Shown: positions 18,009-27,767, counted from the first letter of the stretch. The stretch is DNA of 64,000 nt from JAZOTM01 sp045657625 (GCA_045657625.1 JAZOTM010000009.1:68945-132944), one strand, 5' to 3'. Numbers and translations: made by a program. Notes: generated from the letters alone by a model not told the origin.

Positions 18009-18350
18009 AAAAAAAGTCCCTGATAAAAGCTACTTCGCTTCTATCAAGGACGAATCTCTCCGTGGTGCCACCTTGTTTCGTTTTGATGAATAAAAAAAAA
18101 GATATTTCCAAAATCGGAAATATCTGCCACCCATTTCAAAACCTCTTAGATACATATCAATATCGCACCCCTATAACGTGAGGATCACGGCTCCGCTACT
18201 AAACTTTCACTTTGCATCTCAGCAAACCCATTCCTGTAATCTAGCTTTATCGGATTTCACCGCCCCGACTCTCTGTGAAAACATCAAATACAGTACTCTT
18301 TTTGCTTCATCGATTTTTACTATAGTGTTACTTTACCATGGAAAAGTACC
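18009..18350 (-). ncRNA. Tryptophan T-box leader of the trp operon
   Basis: The minus-strand leader has the T-box core AAGGTGGCACCACG at 18074-18061 and a terminator GTCC...GGAC with a T-run at 18051-18009; the core would pair in the alternative antiterminator. Upstream, stem I contains AGAGAGTC, the GGTGAAA distal region and the specifier context GAATGGG at 18233-18227, giving TGG (Trp) as the specifier codon at 18230-18228. An internal hairpin lies at about 18095-18126. Uncharged tRNA-Trp should bind and allow readthrough into trpD. The specifier agrees with the downstream genes. Confidence 0.9.
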
Positions 18351-18358
18351 CATGTCAA
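18330..18358 (-). promoter_or_regulatory. trp operon promoter
   Basis: TTGACA (18358-18353) and TAAAGT (18335-18330) on the minus strand are 17 bases apart, just upstream of the T-box stem I. Confidence 0.6.
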
Positions 18359-18458
18359 CATATCCTTTTTCTATGTCACAAATAACTTGAGTTCATATCA
18401 AAACATTCACATTTTAGAAAAATTTAAGACTTTTTGGGGTTAATTTTTCTGACACTTC

Positions 18459-18487
18459 TTGTCTTTTTCTGACATTTTGTGTATAAT
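18459..18487 (+). promoter_or_regulatory. Promoter of the 18573 gene
   Basis: TTGTCT (18459-18464) and TATAAT (18482-18487) are spaced by 17 bases, about 85 bases upstream of the ATG. With the divergent trp promoter this accounts for the 650-base gap between trpD and this gene. Confidence 0.65.
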
Positions 18488-18572
18488 GACAGTTACTAAA
18501 ACTATGTGATTTTGCCTTTCCGGCATAGAATTCACACACACATTCAAACAATTTCAGAAAGGAGTGACGAAA

Positions 18573-19220
18573 ATGTCAGATATTTCAAACATCACTACGA
18601 CAGCTCCGTCTCCTACTCCTTCTACTCATACTACGACAGCCGCACAAAGTTCCAAAGAACCGGTGGTTACTACCAAACAGGAAGTAAAGCAGGATAACAC
18701 CGAGGAAATTTTAGAAAAGGCATCCGAGTTAACCAATGTAGTATCCGTATCCAAGGATGGAGACACGGTTCAAGTCAGCCCGGAAGGAAACGAAACCTTC
18801 GCCGATGAAAACAGCATGTCCGTGACACCACGTATGGTGGACACCACGCCGGTGGTCATGGAAGAAGAAACGGTAAACTTTGAAGTGGAGGCTCCTGCAG
18901 AAGAGGACGCTCCTACGCCCAACATCGAGATTACTTCCTATGCAGGGATTACCAACCAACAGTTAGAACAATTATATCTGGATGGCATCATCTCTCGTTA
19001 CGATTACGAGACAGAGTTATCCGATCGAGAAGCCATTTTAGAAGCAGCCAGCGGCAATGATAAGGCTCATTTGGAAAAAATGATGGGTTACGAATCTTCT
19101 CTTAACAAGACAGAGAATACCGCCCAGGCCATCTCCACTGCATACAGCACCGAGAAGACTTCCTACAAGCCACAGACTGCAGAAAATGTTTTACAAGCAA
19201 TGGAAAATATCACCTTCTAA
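18573..19220 (+). CDS. Acidic Ser/Thr-rich protein of unknown function
   Basis: A 215-residue protein; no known domain is recognised. Residues 1-35 are low-complexity Ser/Thr/Pro/Ala, residues 40-120 are very acidic (e.g. VVMEEETVNFEVEAPAEEDA), and 125-215 look helical (GITNQQLEQLYLDGIISR). There is no signal peptide or membrane helix. The ATG at 18573 follows GAAAGGAG by eight bases. It is monocistronic, with its own good promoter and a strong terminator shared with galA. The composition suggests a partly disordered cytosolic protein. Confidence 0.7.
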   Translation: MSDISNITTTAPSPTPSTHTTTAAQSSKEPVVTTKQEVKQDNTEEILEKASELTNVVSVSKDGDTVQVSPEGNETFADENSMSVTPRMVDTTPVVMEEETVNFEVEAPAEEDAPTPNIEITSYAGITNQQLEQLYLDGIISRYDYETELSDREAILEAASGNDKAHLEKMMGYESSLNKTENTAQAISTAYSTEKTSYKPQTAENVLQAMENITF

Positions 19221-19237
19221 ATAAAACAATCAATCAG

Positions 19238-19276
19238 AAAAAAGCCGCGATGTGAATTTCACAACGCGACTTTTTT
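19238..19276. terminator. Bidirectional intrinsic terminator
   Basis: A long near-perfect dyad flanked by AAAAAA on the left and TTTTTT on the right, with CGCG and TGTGAA/TTCACA inner pairs, lies between the convergent 18573 gene and galA, so it can work on both strands. Confidence 0.9.
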
Positions 19277-19290
19277 CTTGTATGTTTCCC

Positions 19291-21675
19291 TTATACTTCT
19301 TCTGTATTGGTTTCTTCTGTATTGGTTTCTTCTGCATCCATCTCTTCTACTTTTTCCATAAAATAAATGCGAGAGCCAAAATCCGGTAAGTAACGCACAT
19401 CGTCATTATATCCGGTTCCGGCAAATCCCATAGAGAGTTTGATGCCGGCTTCCATCAATAAATCACCGTTGCATACAGCGTCTTCTGTTTCTCCATTTAA
19501 TTTCACGAATTTTGCAACCAAATCCTGAATCAAAGAATCCTGCTTAATATGAATTGGAGACTGGGTATTGATCAAATCTCCAAATGCCTTGATGCTATGC
19601 TTCAAATCTCTGTTGAAGAAATGATAAGCATATTCCGGTGCTAAGCCCTTTGCAAAATACTGTAGAAACGGAGTATGTGGCTGTACCAATTCCTGCATCA
19701 GGAATCCAACCGCCTGCTCTTGATCCGGAGAAACCACGGTCCATTCATGAATGTTGCCGTTTCTTCCACGATAGAAATCACCATACTGCATGGTTTTTCT
19801 CCAAGTCTTATAAATAGAAACCTGATTTGCGATTTCCATCTGATCTTCCTTGGACATATCGCAAAGATTGCATTCGTAACCAGCTACGCCAAAGGCAGAT
19901 ACATGGAATCTGGTTTCCAACGGTGTGGTACGCAAGGTCTGGTGGTTCGGGCACGCGGAAACGTGAGCAGAAACCGTAGACATTGGGTAACCATAGCTGT
20001 AATTGGTCATGGCATTCACACGATACAACGCATCGGTGTCATCACTTGCCCAAATCTGTGGGAAGTAAGACAAAATACCAAGGTCGAAACGATTGCCACC
20101 TGCAGCACATCCTTCAAATAAGATGTGTGGGAACTTCTCGGTCAATGTCTTCATAATGTGATACAACGCCATCATATAACGATGGAATACTTCTCCCTGC
20201 TGTTCCGGAGGTAATATCTTGGAATACACATCGGAGAAAATACGGTTCATATCCCATTTCACATAAGCAACGCCAGGTGTTTCAAATACCTTAGACATGG
20301 CATCAATGATGTAATCTTGAACATCCGGGTTTACCAAATCCAAAATTCTCTGGAAACGGCCTTCGGCATGTTCCTTTCCAGGAATATCCACAGCCCAATC
20401 CGGATGCGCGCGATACAAATCGCTATCTACATTGATCATTTCCGGCTCTACCCAGATACCGAACAACAATCCCAAATCATTGATTTTCTTTGCCAATCCT
20501 TCAATACCGTTTGGAAGCTTGTTTTTATTGACGTACCAATCTCCCAAAGACTTGGTATCTGTATTTCTGTCGCCAAACCAACCGTCATCCATAACGAAAA
20601 GTTCCATTCCCGTGTCTGCGGCTGCCTTTGCCAACTTCAACAATTTCTTTTCATTGATATCAAAATATGCAGCTTCCCAGCTATTTAAAAGCACCGGTCT
20701 TTCCTTGTGCGCCCATTCCCCTCGAACGATATGGTTTTGCACAAAATGATGCATATTCTGACTCATACCATTGAATCCTGCATCGGAAAAAGTCATGACT
20801 GCTTCCGGAGATTCAAAGGTCTCTCCTGCCTTTAACAAAAAGGCAAAATGTTCCGGATTGATTCCGGCTACAAAACGTGTTTTTCCAAAACTGGTGACTT
20901 CCACTGCTTCGTAATGGTTTCCACTGTATACCAAGTTGAAACCGTATACTTTTCCGTAATCCTCAGATGCTGTCTTTTCGGAAAGCATCACAAAAGGATT
21001 GGATCTACTGGAAGAACTTCCGGTAAAGGAAGCATTTACAAATTTTCCACCGGTCATGTTCACTTCTGTTTTACGCATTTCCCGCGCCCATGCCCCATGG
21101 AAAGAAGTAAACACATAATCATTTGCTGGGAAATCCACCTGTGTACTAAGCATACGCTCAATGACAATGGTTTCTTCCCCAAGGTTTTCTAATTTTGCAC
21201 TTCTGGTGATGACATTCGTATCTTCAAAAACGCCATAGTATAAATGCAAGCGACAATCGGAATTTTTGTCCTTCAACCATACGTGTAAAGAAGTTGCCTG
21301 CTCTTCACTGCCATAAGATGCAGGCAAGGTAGCCAGGGCTTCTTTGCCCTGTACCACTTCCGAACCTTCAAAACGAAAATCGGAACTTCTGCTACCATCC
21401 GGATAACGCAACACCAGGAAGGGCTCATGAATATCGCCCTTACCATAGGTTGCTACTTCTGTACGAAGATTTTCCAAACACAAATCCATATGGTCGTTGT
21501 CCACATAAATGGCATTTCCAACACCAAAAGGATGTTTTTCTGTCAGTGCATCATAATTTGGGTGAATTTTTTTCCCATAATATAAATGCTCTAAATGCCC
21601 CGTTTCCAAAACACGGAAGCAATAAGATGTTTCCTTTGTTGCCAAATGGAAACAATTTGAACTTGCTTGAATCAT
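19291..21675 (-). CDS. Alpha-galactosidase (GH36)
   Basis: A 794-residue GH36 enzyme cleaving terminal alpha-galactose from melibiose and raffinose-type sugars. The catalytic nucleophile Asp is in VAYVKWDMNRIFSD near residue 480, and the acid/base region is FEGCAAGGNRFDLGIL with QIWASDDTDA near 545. FVMDDGWFGDRNTD marks the barrel. There is no signal peptide, so it acts inside the cell on imported sugar. The C-terminus carries a short Glu/Thr repeat (EETNTEETNTEEV) from a 15-base tandem repeat. The ATG is preceded by AAGAGGAG. It is the last gene of the galactoside operon. Confidence 0.94.
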   Translation of the reverse strand: MIQASSNCFHLATKETSYCFRVLETGHLEHLYYGKKIHPNYDALTEKHPFGVGNAIYVDNDHMDLCLENLRTEVATYGKGDIHEPFLVLRYPDGSRSSDFRFEGSEVVQGKEALATLPASYGSEEQATSLHVWLKDKNSDCRLHLYYGVFEDTNVITRSAKLENLGEETIVIERMLSTQVDFPANDYVFTSFHGAWAREMRKTEVNMTGGKFVNASFTGSSSSRSNPFVMLSEKTASEDYGKVYGFNLVYSGNHYEAVEVTSFGKTRFVAGINPEHFAFLLKAGETFESPEAVMTFSDAGFNGMSQNMHHFVQNHIVRGEWAHKERPVLLNSWEAAYFDINEKKLLKLAKAAADTGMELFVMDDGWFGDRNTDTKSLGDWYVNKNKLPNGIEGLAKKINDLGLLFGIWVEPEMINVDSDLYRAHPDWAVDIPGKEHAEGRFQRILDLVNPDVQDYIIDAMSKVFETPGVAYVKWDMNRIFSDVYSKILPPEQQGEVFHRYMMALYHIMKTLTEKFPHILFEGCAAGGNRFDLGILSYFPQIWASDDTDALYRVNAMTNYSYGYPMSTVSAHVSACPNHQTLRTTPLETRFHVSAFGVAGYECNLCDMSKEDQMEIANQVSIYKTWRKTMQYGDFYRGRNGNIHEWTVVSPDQEQAVGFLMQELVQPHTPFLQYFAKGLAPEYAYHFFNRDLKHSIKAFGDLINTQSPIHIKQDSLIQDLVAKFVKLNGETEDAVCNGDLLMEAGIKLSMGFAGTGYNDDVRYLPDFGSRIYFMEKVEEMDAEETNTEETNTEEV

Positions 21676-21688
21676 AGTGCTTCTCCTC

Positions 21689-23161
21689 TTAGGCTTCTAC
21701 CTGATTTTTTAAAGTTTCCGCAGCATTCAAGTGTTTTCCATCTTTAATCTGTTCTGAAATTTCCCCAATTTTTTCATCTGTCAAAATGTATTTCTTACGG
21801 AACCAGAAGAAAGCAAAAATCAAACCGGCAATCGGAATCAAAGACATGAATAAACGAAGTCCGAGTTTTGAAGACTGCGCTACATTCAAAGATAAATCCA
21901 TCGCCTGCTCAGCTTCTGTTGCATCACTACTGCTGAGAGAGAAAATCTCCAATGCGATAGCTGCAAGTAAAGCTGCAATACCGGAAGAAAGTTTTACAAC
22001 AAAAGTCTGCATAGAGAAAATCACGCTTTCATCTCTTCTTCCGTTCTTTAACTCACCGTAATCTACTGTGTTTGCAAGGAATACGGTTGTTAAAACGCTG
22101 TTCATTCCGCTGGCTGCCATAATCAGTACACCCGGGATTAACAATGGAGCTAAGGTATTCACACCACTGCATGCCATAACAAGAAGTACCACATAACCCG
22201 TAATAGACATTACAACACCGATAAAGAAAATTCGAATACTGCTAAAGAACTGTCTCATGAATGGATACAAAATCATCATAGATAAAATCTGTACGCCACC
22301 ACCCACAATGTTAAATGTGGTATAGTTCCCATACCATGATACACCACCTAGATCATATTTGAAAAAGTAAATTAACAAATTGGATGTAATATACATTGCA
22401 GTGTTGATGCAAACGATGGTTACAACCACTGCGACTGCCTGATCATTCTGGATCAAAGCTTTGAACATCTGTCCTACCGAAACCGTTTCCATTTCTACGG
22501 TAGATTTTTCTTTTACCGTAAGACAAGTAATTAAAATAAATACAACAAATAAAATCGCTACGATTAATGCAAAATATTTAAAACCGGTTCTTTCAATGTC
22601 GTAAGCACCTGCGTTTGCTCCTGCAAAAGCAGTTCCCAACTTCTGAACCAAAAGAATGGTAAAAATAGTAACAAGTGCAGAACCAACGCCGGCACAAGAA
22701 CGAGCAAGTGTAGTCAAACCTTCACGCTCTTTTCCACCTTCTGTAAAAGCAGGAATCATAGACCAATAAGGGATGTCCATCATGGTATAAGTAACACCCC
22801 ATAAGATGTAAAATACAGCTGCATATGCGACTAAACCTGCACCGCTAAGGCTCGGTGGGCAAGCAAACATCATGTATAAGATGACTGCATTTGTTAAAGT
22901 ACCAATCATAAGCCAAGGACGGAATTTTCCCCATTTTGTCTTTGTCTTGGCTACTACAACACCCATGATCGGGTCGTTGAAGGCGTCAAATACACGGGCA
23001 ATCATCAAGATAATTCCCATTGCCACTGCACTTACACCTAAAATATCCTGGTAATAATACAGGATGTAACTTGCGGAAAGCATATATACCATATCCTTTC
23101 CTACTGCTCCGAGTCCGTAAGCAGCTTTCTCTTTTGCTCCCAAACTTCTTTTTGTTTCCAT
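21689..23161 (-). CDS. GPH-family sugar:cation symporter (MelB-like)
   Basis: A 490-residue membrane protein with about twelve hydrophobic segments. Family features include the opening LGAKEKAAYGLGAVGKDMVY, DAFNDPIMGVVVAKTKTKWGKFRPW near 65-90 and MMDIPYWSMIPAF near 130. The GPH family imports glycosides with Na+ or H+. Between a GH36 and a GH2 gene, a galactoside substrate is the natural inference. AAAGGGAG lies upstream of the ATG. The gap to galA is 13 bases. Confidence 0.9.
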   Translation of the reverse strand: METKRSLGAKEKAAYGLGAVGKDMVYMLSASYILYYYQDILGVSAVAMGIILMIARVFDAFNDPIMGVVVAKTKTKWGKFRPWLMIGTLTNAVILYMMFACPPSLSGAGLVAYAAVFYILWGVTYTMMDIPYWSMIPAFTEGGKEREGLTTLARSCAGVGSALVTIFTILLVQKLGTAFAGANAGAYDIERTGFKYFALIVAILFVVFILITCLTVKEKSTVEMETVSVGQMFKALIQNDQAVAVVVTIVCINTAMYITSNLLIYFFKYDLGGVSWYGNYTTFNIVGGGVQILSMMILYPFMRQFFSSIRIFFIGVVMSITGYVVLLVMACSGVNTLAPLLIPGVLIMAASGMNSVLTTVFLANTVDYGELKNGRRDESVIFSMQTFVVKLSSGIAALLAAIALEIFSLSSSDATEAEQAMDLSLNVAQSSKLGLRLFMSLIPIAGLIFAFFWFRKKYILTDEKIGEISEQIKDGKHLNAAETLKNQVEA

Positions 23162-23184
23162 TTGTTTTTCTCCCTTTCTTGCGT

Positions 23185-24648
23185 TTATCTATTCTTCAGT
23201 CCCATGGCAAGCTCTACTACTTTGTATGCGCCATCATAAATTCCCATTTGTTTATTGCGAAGAATGTTGTCACAGAAATCATTTAATAACTGGTCATCCT
23301 CTAAGAACAAATCCAACATCTGAATGGTATGTGGAATATCTCTGCATTCCAATGTACCATCGCCGATTTCAGCAGAGTGGATTGCTCCCCACATTTCATG
23401 TTTTCCGACTCTCTTAATGAAAAGCTTCGGTACCGGATAGAAAGCAAGTTCACTTGGCTTTGTTACCAGTACGTCTACGCTACGCATCAAAAGGTTGGTG
23501 CAGTAAACCGCTTCGAAAATATTTTCATGCCAGAATCCGTGGATACCACTGACACCCCCTGTCAAAGCTTCTTTTGCAAAGTTTTCGGTATCTGCCCAGT
23601 CATTGAAGTGTTCTGTAGAAAGTGCTTTCATCTCTGGGATTTCTTGAATCAAATCTTCCCAAACATTTTTGTAATCCCCAACGTTTACATAAAGAACAGC
23701 CTTTTCTTCTTTGATCATTGGAATCATATGACGAATAATTGCTGCAAAGATTTCTTTCTGTGCACCGGCTCCACCGATGGTAAGGAGGAAACGCATTGCC
23801 TTTTTTTCTGCTTTTCTCTGCTTTCTAGCTGCGCAATCTGCTTCGATATTTGCTACTAATTCGTGATCAATGTAATGTCCGGTATAAACCAAATCTTCCT
23901 GACCCATTGGCTTGCAAATATCACCTTTTTTCATACCGTTCAAAATTCGATATCCCATGTATGCATTGTGGCACTGAATGGTGTGCAAGCTTCCTTCGGA
24001 TAAATGAAGGGCCATTGGCCAGTTGTCCGGAATGGCATTTACTACATGTTTCATTCCTGCATGAATTGCTGCCTGTGCCGGCCAAACATGAGTTGCAACC
24101 ACCGGAATATCCTTTGGAACATTCTTGTAAACCGGAGCCATTAACTCTGCATTCTTCTGATCGGAAGAATTGTAGGTCAAAGCACGAAATCCTTCGTAGT
24201 TCATAGGTTCCCAAACAAACTTATTGAACAAAGGATTCTTGGACAAACGAGAGCCCAAAGAATACAAATCGTTCTGTGCACTGATTACCTTTGTACAGGT
24301 TGTCTGTGGATAGGAATTTAAATCCATCCAATAAGGCGTGTAACCCATATGATGTGCTGCAGAAGCTATCGCCATGGAAATACGATAATGTCCAAATCCC
24401 ATACGAATATTTCCAACAATGAGTCCCTTTTCTGTATCGAAGGGAATACCTCCCTCCTGATCCTTAATCTCAATATTTTTTACTCCAAGACTTTCTCCTA
24501 TATAAGGATTCTCAGTCACCACCGCTTTGTAATCCACATTAGAGTCATCTCCAAATTTTTTCTGATACTTTTTCTTAGACTTTACAGATTTCTTGTAATC
24601 CTTGTTTGAAATCTCATTTCCAAAAATATTTTTTGCTAAGTCTTTCAT
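23185..24648 (-). CDS. Glycosyltransferase-like protein (MurG/MGDG-synthase-like fold)
   Basis: A 487-residue soluble protein. IVGNIRMGFGHYRISMAIAS near residue 80 resembles the glycine-rich N-terminal loop of MurG and diacylglycerol galactosyltransferases, LLTIGGAGAQKEIFAAII near 285 resembles the start of a GT-B C-terminal domain, and VDVLVTKPSELAFYPVPKL near 400 resembles its donor-binding end. The exact reaction is unknown. It lies inside the catabolic operon, eight bases after the GH2 stop and 23 before the transporter, with AGGAGG at its start. A role in making galactosyl lipid or another galactoside is possible, but the sequence does not show it. Confidence 0.6.
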   Translation of the reverse strand: MKDLAKNIFGNEISNKDYKKSVKSKKKYQKKFGDDSNVDYKAVVTENPYIGESLGVKNIEIKDQEGGIPFDTEKGLIVGNIRMGFGHYRISMAIASAAHHMGYTPYWMDLNSYPQTTCTKVISAQNDLYSLGSRLSKNPLFNKFVWEPMNYEGFRALTYNSSDQKNAELMAPVYKNVPKDIPVVATHVWPAQAAIHAGMKHVVNAIPDNWPMALHLSEGSLHTIQCHNAYMGYRILNGMKKGDICKPMGQEDLVYTGHYIDHELVANIEADCAARKQRKAEKKAMRFLLTIGGAGAQKEIFAAIIRHMIPMIKEEKAVLYVNVGDYKNVWEDLIQEIPEMKALSTEHFNDWADTENFAKEALTGGVSGIHGFWHENIFEAVYCTNLLMRSVDVLVTKPSELAFYPVPKLFIKRVGKHEMWGAIHSAEIGDGTLECRDIPHTIQMLDLFLEDDQLLNDFCDNILRNKQMGIYDGAYKVVELAMGLKNR

Positions 24649-24656
24649 AAATCCTC

Positions 24657-27113
24657 CTATTTATGCACCGAAAAAGTAACTTTTCTCGGCTCCATTCCCT
24701 CTTTTTCTATCCATAAAGTACCTTCGCCGGCTTCTCCCTTGGTACGTACATAAGTACCTGTCATACCGCCGCGGAAAGGAATTACCTTTGGTCCAACAAT
24801 TTCAATTGCCCCTTCTGCACGTAACAAAATCGGTTCTTCATAGAATGGCAACTGATTCTTGTGCTCATCCACCGCACGAATACGAACCGCAGCTACATCG
24901 TAGGCTTCCTCTTCCTTTAATTCTGTGTGACTGATTTTGATTTCATAATCCACAGTCTTCGGAGGTACCTTGGTAATGGTGGCTACCACTTTGCCATCCA
25001 CAATAGCTTCAAAACGGTACTCTGTAGACTGTCCACCCCAGTCACCAATGTATTTGTTGTAAAGAACGACTGCCTGTTCCGGTTTCATATGGTAAAAGAC
25101 CATCATCTTTACCGCAATCCACTTGATATCCAAGCCTAAACCGCCCATACCCTTTCTTGCAGTGGTATTTAAGGCAAGTTTGATTTGATCTGCCTGTTTC
25201 TTGGTGAAGTTTTCGTTTTCATGAATCTGATTTCCGATGAAATCATCCACCAAAATCGGGCCATGTTTTAAATTCTTGAATGGGCTGTCGCTACCCTTGT
25301 ATTCCTTGATGAAAATATCATTTTTATACATACGCACGCTATCTGCGTTGGTTAAAATCCAGGTATCTCCACGATTACAAGCCGGATGCTCTCCGATATC
25401 CATGGAGGAAGAAAGTTCTAAGAAGTAAGAATGATCTTCCTGTGCGGTATATGCGTAAGATGCAAGCTTCGGATTGCGAAACATATCCATCACTCCGTGA
25501 TAACAAATATGATCTCCACTACCGAAATCTTTGTGGGTATTGTAATCGAACATACACCATCCAAAGCTTCCGCTGATATCCGCCTGTCCTGCTACCGCAT
25601 CCAAAACACGATAGTGACGCATCAAATGCTCTACGCGATGTTCTTCCGGGTCTGCATTCTTGGTCGGGAACATGTGACCGTTGTACTCGGTAATCAAGTA
25701 CGGTGCTTCCATATTGGAAGTCACGTTCTGTTTGGGTTCACAACCATCGTTGGTGCCGTCATGATAAAAATCATTGTACGTATAAACATCTTCAAATAAA
25801 TGACTCTTCTTGTGCGCTCTTACCCCACCAGTCGGTCTGCTGGGATCCAACTTATGCGCAATGGCATTTGTTTTTTCATAAAAAGCATTATCATCCTGAG
25901 ATTCATTGATACGAACACCCCAGATAATAATGGAGGTATGATTGCGATACTGCAAAATCATTTCCTCTGCATTTTTACATGCCTGCTCTTTCCATGTCTC
26001 ATCACCGATATGCTGCCAGCCCGGGAACTCCATAAATACCAAAAGTCCCAGTTCGTCGCATCGATCGATAAAAGCATGTGACTGCGGATAATGAGAAGTA
26101 CGCACCGCATTTAAAGAAAGTTCTTTCTTTAAAATATCACCATCGTAGCGCTGCAAGTTCTTTGGCATGGCGTATCCCACATAAGGATAAGATTGATGAC
26201 GATTCAAACCACGAATCTTGAATTTTCTACCGTTCAAATAGAAACCATCTTTTTTAAACTCCGCTTTACGGAATCCAAACACCACGTCCTTGCATTCTAA
26301 GACTTCACCCTCACGAAGCAATTCCACACGGAATAAGTAAAGAGCCGGGCTCTCCACATCCCAAACGGCTACGTCGCTGACGCTGCAATGCATGGAGTGC
26401 AATCCTACGGAAGTCTTTCCTTCGGATAATGTTTCCATTTTTACATAAGCATCTGCATTGCCCACCGGAGATTCCTCTGTGCCATAACGTATCAAAGATC
26501 CTCGCAAGAAAAGGCCATCGCCTTCGCCTTCTAAGGTCACATCCACTACCAATTCCCCATTTGATAGGTTGTTTCCTTTTTCCTGATAAACAAAGGTTTC
26601 CGGCAATTTCGGCTGTACAAAGACATCGGAAATGTACATTCTTTCCTTTACTTCCAAGTACACATCTCTGTAAATACCGCCGTAGGTCAAATAATCCACT
26701 ACATAGCCAAAAGGCGGTACATTGCTGTCTTCCCGACTATTCAGACAAACATTTAATATATTTTCTTCCCCTAAAATAAGATCAGCTGTTAAATCAACGG
26801 TAAATGCGGTGTATCCGCAATTGTGTTTTGCAAGACTTTTTCCGTTTAAAAATACTTCCGCAACATGAGCAGCCCCTTCGAAAGTTAAAAAGATCTTCTT
26901 TCCTGCCCATTCCGGTTCCCCATATAACACCCTGCGATATCCGGAAATCATTTGATAAGATTCTTCGTCAATATAGTTGAATTCCAATTCCTTCACCGTA
27001 TGTGGAATCCGAACATCTATCATAGTATTGACATCAAAATCTTTTTGACATTGTTCTGTGGAAAATGCTTCCGCGAATTTCCAACCTTCATTTAAATATA
27101 TCCTTGTCTGCAT
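24657..27113 (-). CDS. Glycoside hydrolase family 2 (beta-galactosidase-type)
   Basis: An 818-residue GH2 protein. The order is sugar-binding domain (EGAAHVAEVFLNGKSLAKHN near 85), Ig-like domain, TIM barrel with LNAVRTSHYPQSHAFIDRCD near 330 and acid/base IIWGVRINESQDD near 395, then nucleophile region YLITEYNGHMFP near 475, and C-terminal beta domains. GH2 includes beta-galactosidases and beta-glucuronidases; the neighbours favour a galactosidase. There is no signal peptide. The ATG at 27113 follows AGGAGG; a 12-residue longer frame lacks a site. It begins 10 bases after the tetR stop. Confidence 0.88.
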   Translation of the reverse strand: MQTRIYLNEGWKFAEAFSTEQCQKDFDVNTMIDVRIPHTVKELEFNYIDEESYQMISGYRRVLYGEPEWAGKKIFLTFEGAAHVAEVFLNGKSLAKHNCGYTAFTVDLTADLILGEENILNVCLNSREDSNVPPFGYVVDYLTYGGIYRDVYLEVKERMYISDVFVQPKLPETFVYQEKGNNLSNGELVVDVTLEGEGDGLFLRGSLIRYGTEESPVGNADAYVKMETLSEGKTSVGLHSMHCSVSDVAVWDVESPALYLFRVELLREGEVLECKDVVFGFRKAEFKKDGFYLNGRKFKIRGLNRHQSYPYVGYAMPKNLQRYDGDILKKELSLNAVRTSHYPQSHAFIDRCDELGLLVFMEFPGWQHIGDETWKEQACKNAEEMILQYRNHTSIIIWGVRINESQDDNAFYEKTNAIAHKLDPSRPTGGVRAHKKSHLFEDVYTYNDFYHDGTNDGCEPKQNVTSNMEAPYLITEYNGHMFPTKNADPEEHRVEHLMRHYRVLDAVAGQADISGSFGWCMFDYNTHKDFGSGDHICYHGVMDMFRNPKLASYAYTAQEDHSYFLELSSSMDIGEHPACNRGDTWILTNADSVRMYKNDIFIKEYKGSDSPFKNLKHGPILVDDFIGNQIHENENFTKKQADQIKLALNTTARKGMGGLGLDIKWIAVKMMVFYHMKPEQAVVLYNKYIGDWGGQSTEYRFEAIVDGKVVATITKVPPKTVDYEIKISHTELKEEEAYDVAAVRIRAVDEHKNQLPFYEEPILLRAEGAIEIVGPKVIPFRGGMTGTYVRTKGEAGEGTLWIEKEGMEPRKVTFSVHK

Positions 27114-27123
27114 AAATCCTCCT

Positions 27124-27684
27124 CTAGCGTTTAATAACTCCCTCAACAAGAATATTCACTACCTCGTCCAAAGCTTCCTTGTAGGAGATTCCATTTTGAA
27201 TCAACACATCTCTCTGGAAAAACTGTTCCAAAGTAGCTTCCAACATGGTCTTGTAAATCGGAATATTAACAGGACGGAAAACTCCTTCTGCAATGCCCTG
27301 CTGAATGATGTCGATGGTTCTTTCCCATCCGTTTTCCAAACGTTCCTCAATCTTTTTGTAATAGCTAGGATATTTTTCCTTTACTACATATAACTGACGA
27401 AAATCAATGTCGCGGTACCCCTCCGGTAACACACCCAAAATATTCCGCAGTTTCTCTTCCAAAGACAAATTCTCGTTCTGCAAAACCTCAGCTTCGCTTT
27501 CCTTGATGCGATCGAAGCAATAATCAATCATTTCAATGGACAAAGTTTCCTTGTCCTGGAATACGGTATAGATGGTTTTCTTGCTAATATTCAGCCTTCT
27601 GGCCAAATCATCCATGGTAAACCGAATCCCCTTTTCATTAAATGCTCCTATGGCTGCTTCTAGAATTCTCTCCTTTAATTCCAC
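27124..27684 (-). CDS. TetR/AcrR-family regulator of the galactoside operon
   Basis: A 186-residue regulator with the HTH at residues 8-50 (AIGAFNEKGIRFTMDDLARR, then LNISKKTIYTVF), matching TetR. The start codon is GTG at 27684, with GGAG seven bases upstream. It is the first gene of a tight five-gene run (tetR, GH2, glycosyltransferase-like, symporter, galA), so it probably controls its own operon. An inverted repeat with AGTTTC half-sites directly upstream is the likely operator. The ligand is unknown, presumably a galactoside or lipid product. Confidence 0.88.
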   Translation of the reverse strand: MELKERILEAAIGAFNEKGIRFTMDDLARRLNISKKTIYTVFQDKETLSIEMIDYCFDRIKESEAEVLQNENLSLEEKLRNILGVLPEGYRDIDFRQLYVVKEKYPSYYKKIEERLENGWERTIDIIQQGIAEGVFRPVNIPIYKTMLEATLEQFFQRDVLIQNGISYKEALDEVVNILVEGVIKR

Positions 27685-27745
27685 CCTTTTTCTCCTTTCA
27701 GGAAACTAAAACTTCTTTTATCGTTTCCATCATTGTAACATCCCC

Positions 27746-27767
27746 CAGTTTCCTTCACAAGAAACTG
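27746..27767. promoter_or_regulatory. Putative TetR operator
   Basis: The 22-base sequence has 7-base arms CAGTTTC / GAAACTG. More half-sites lie nearby: GAAACT at 27702-27707, GTTTCC at about 27723 and AGTTTCC at 27781-27787. Their grouping only in this promoter region supports repressor binding. Confidence 0.55.

Noticed and set aside
19300..19345. Short tandem repeat TTCTTCTGTATTGGT at the end of galA
   Set aside because: It simply encodes the Glu/Thr repeat of the protein tail and is too short to be a repeat element.
23329..23859. Plus-strand 176-codon frame opposite the glycosyltransferase-like gene
   Set aside because: No ribosome site or recognisable sequence; the minus frame is plainly coding.
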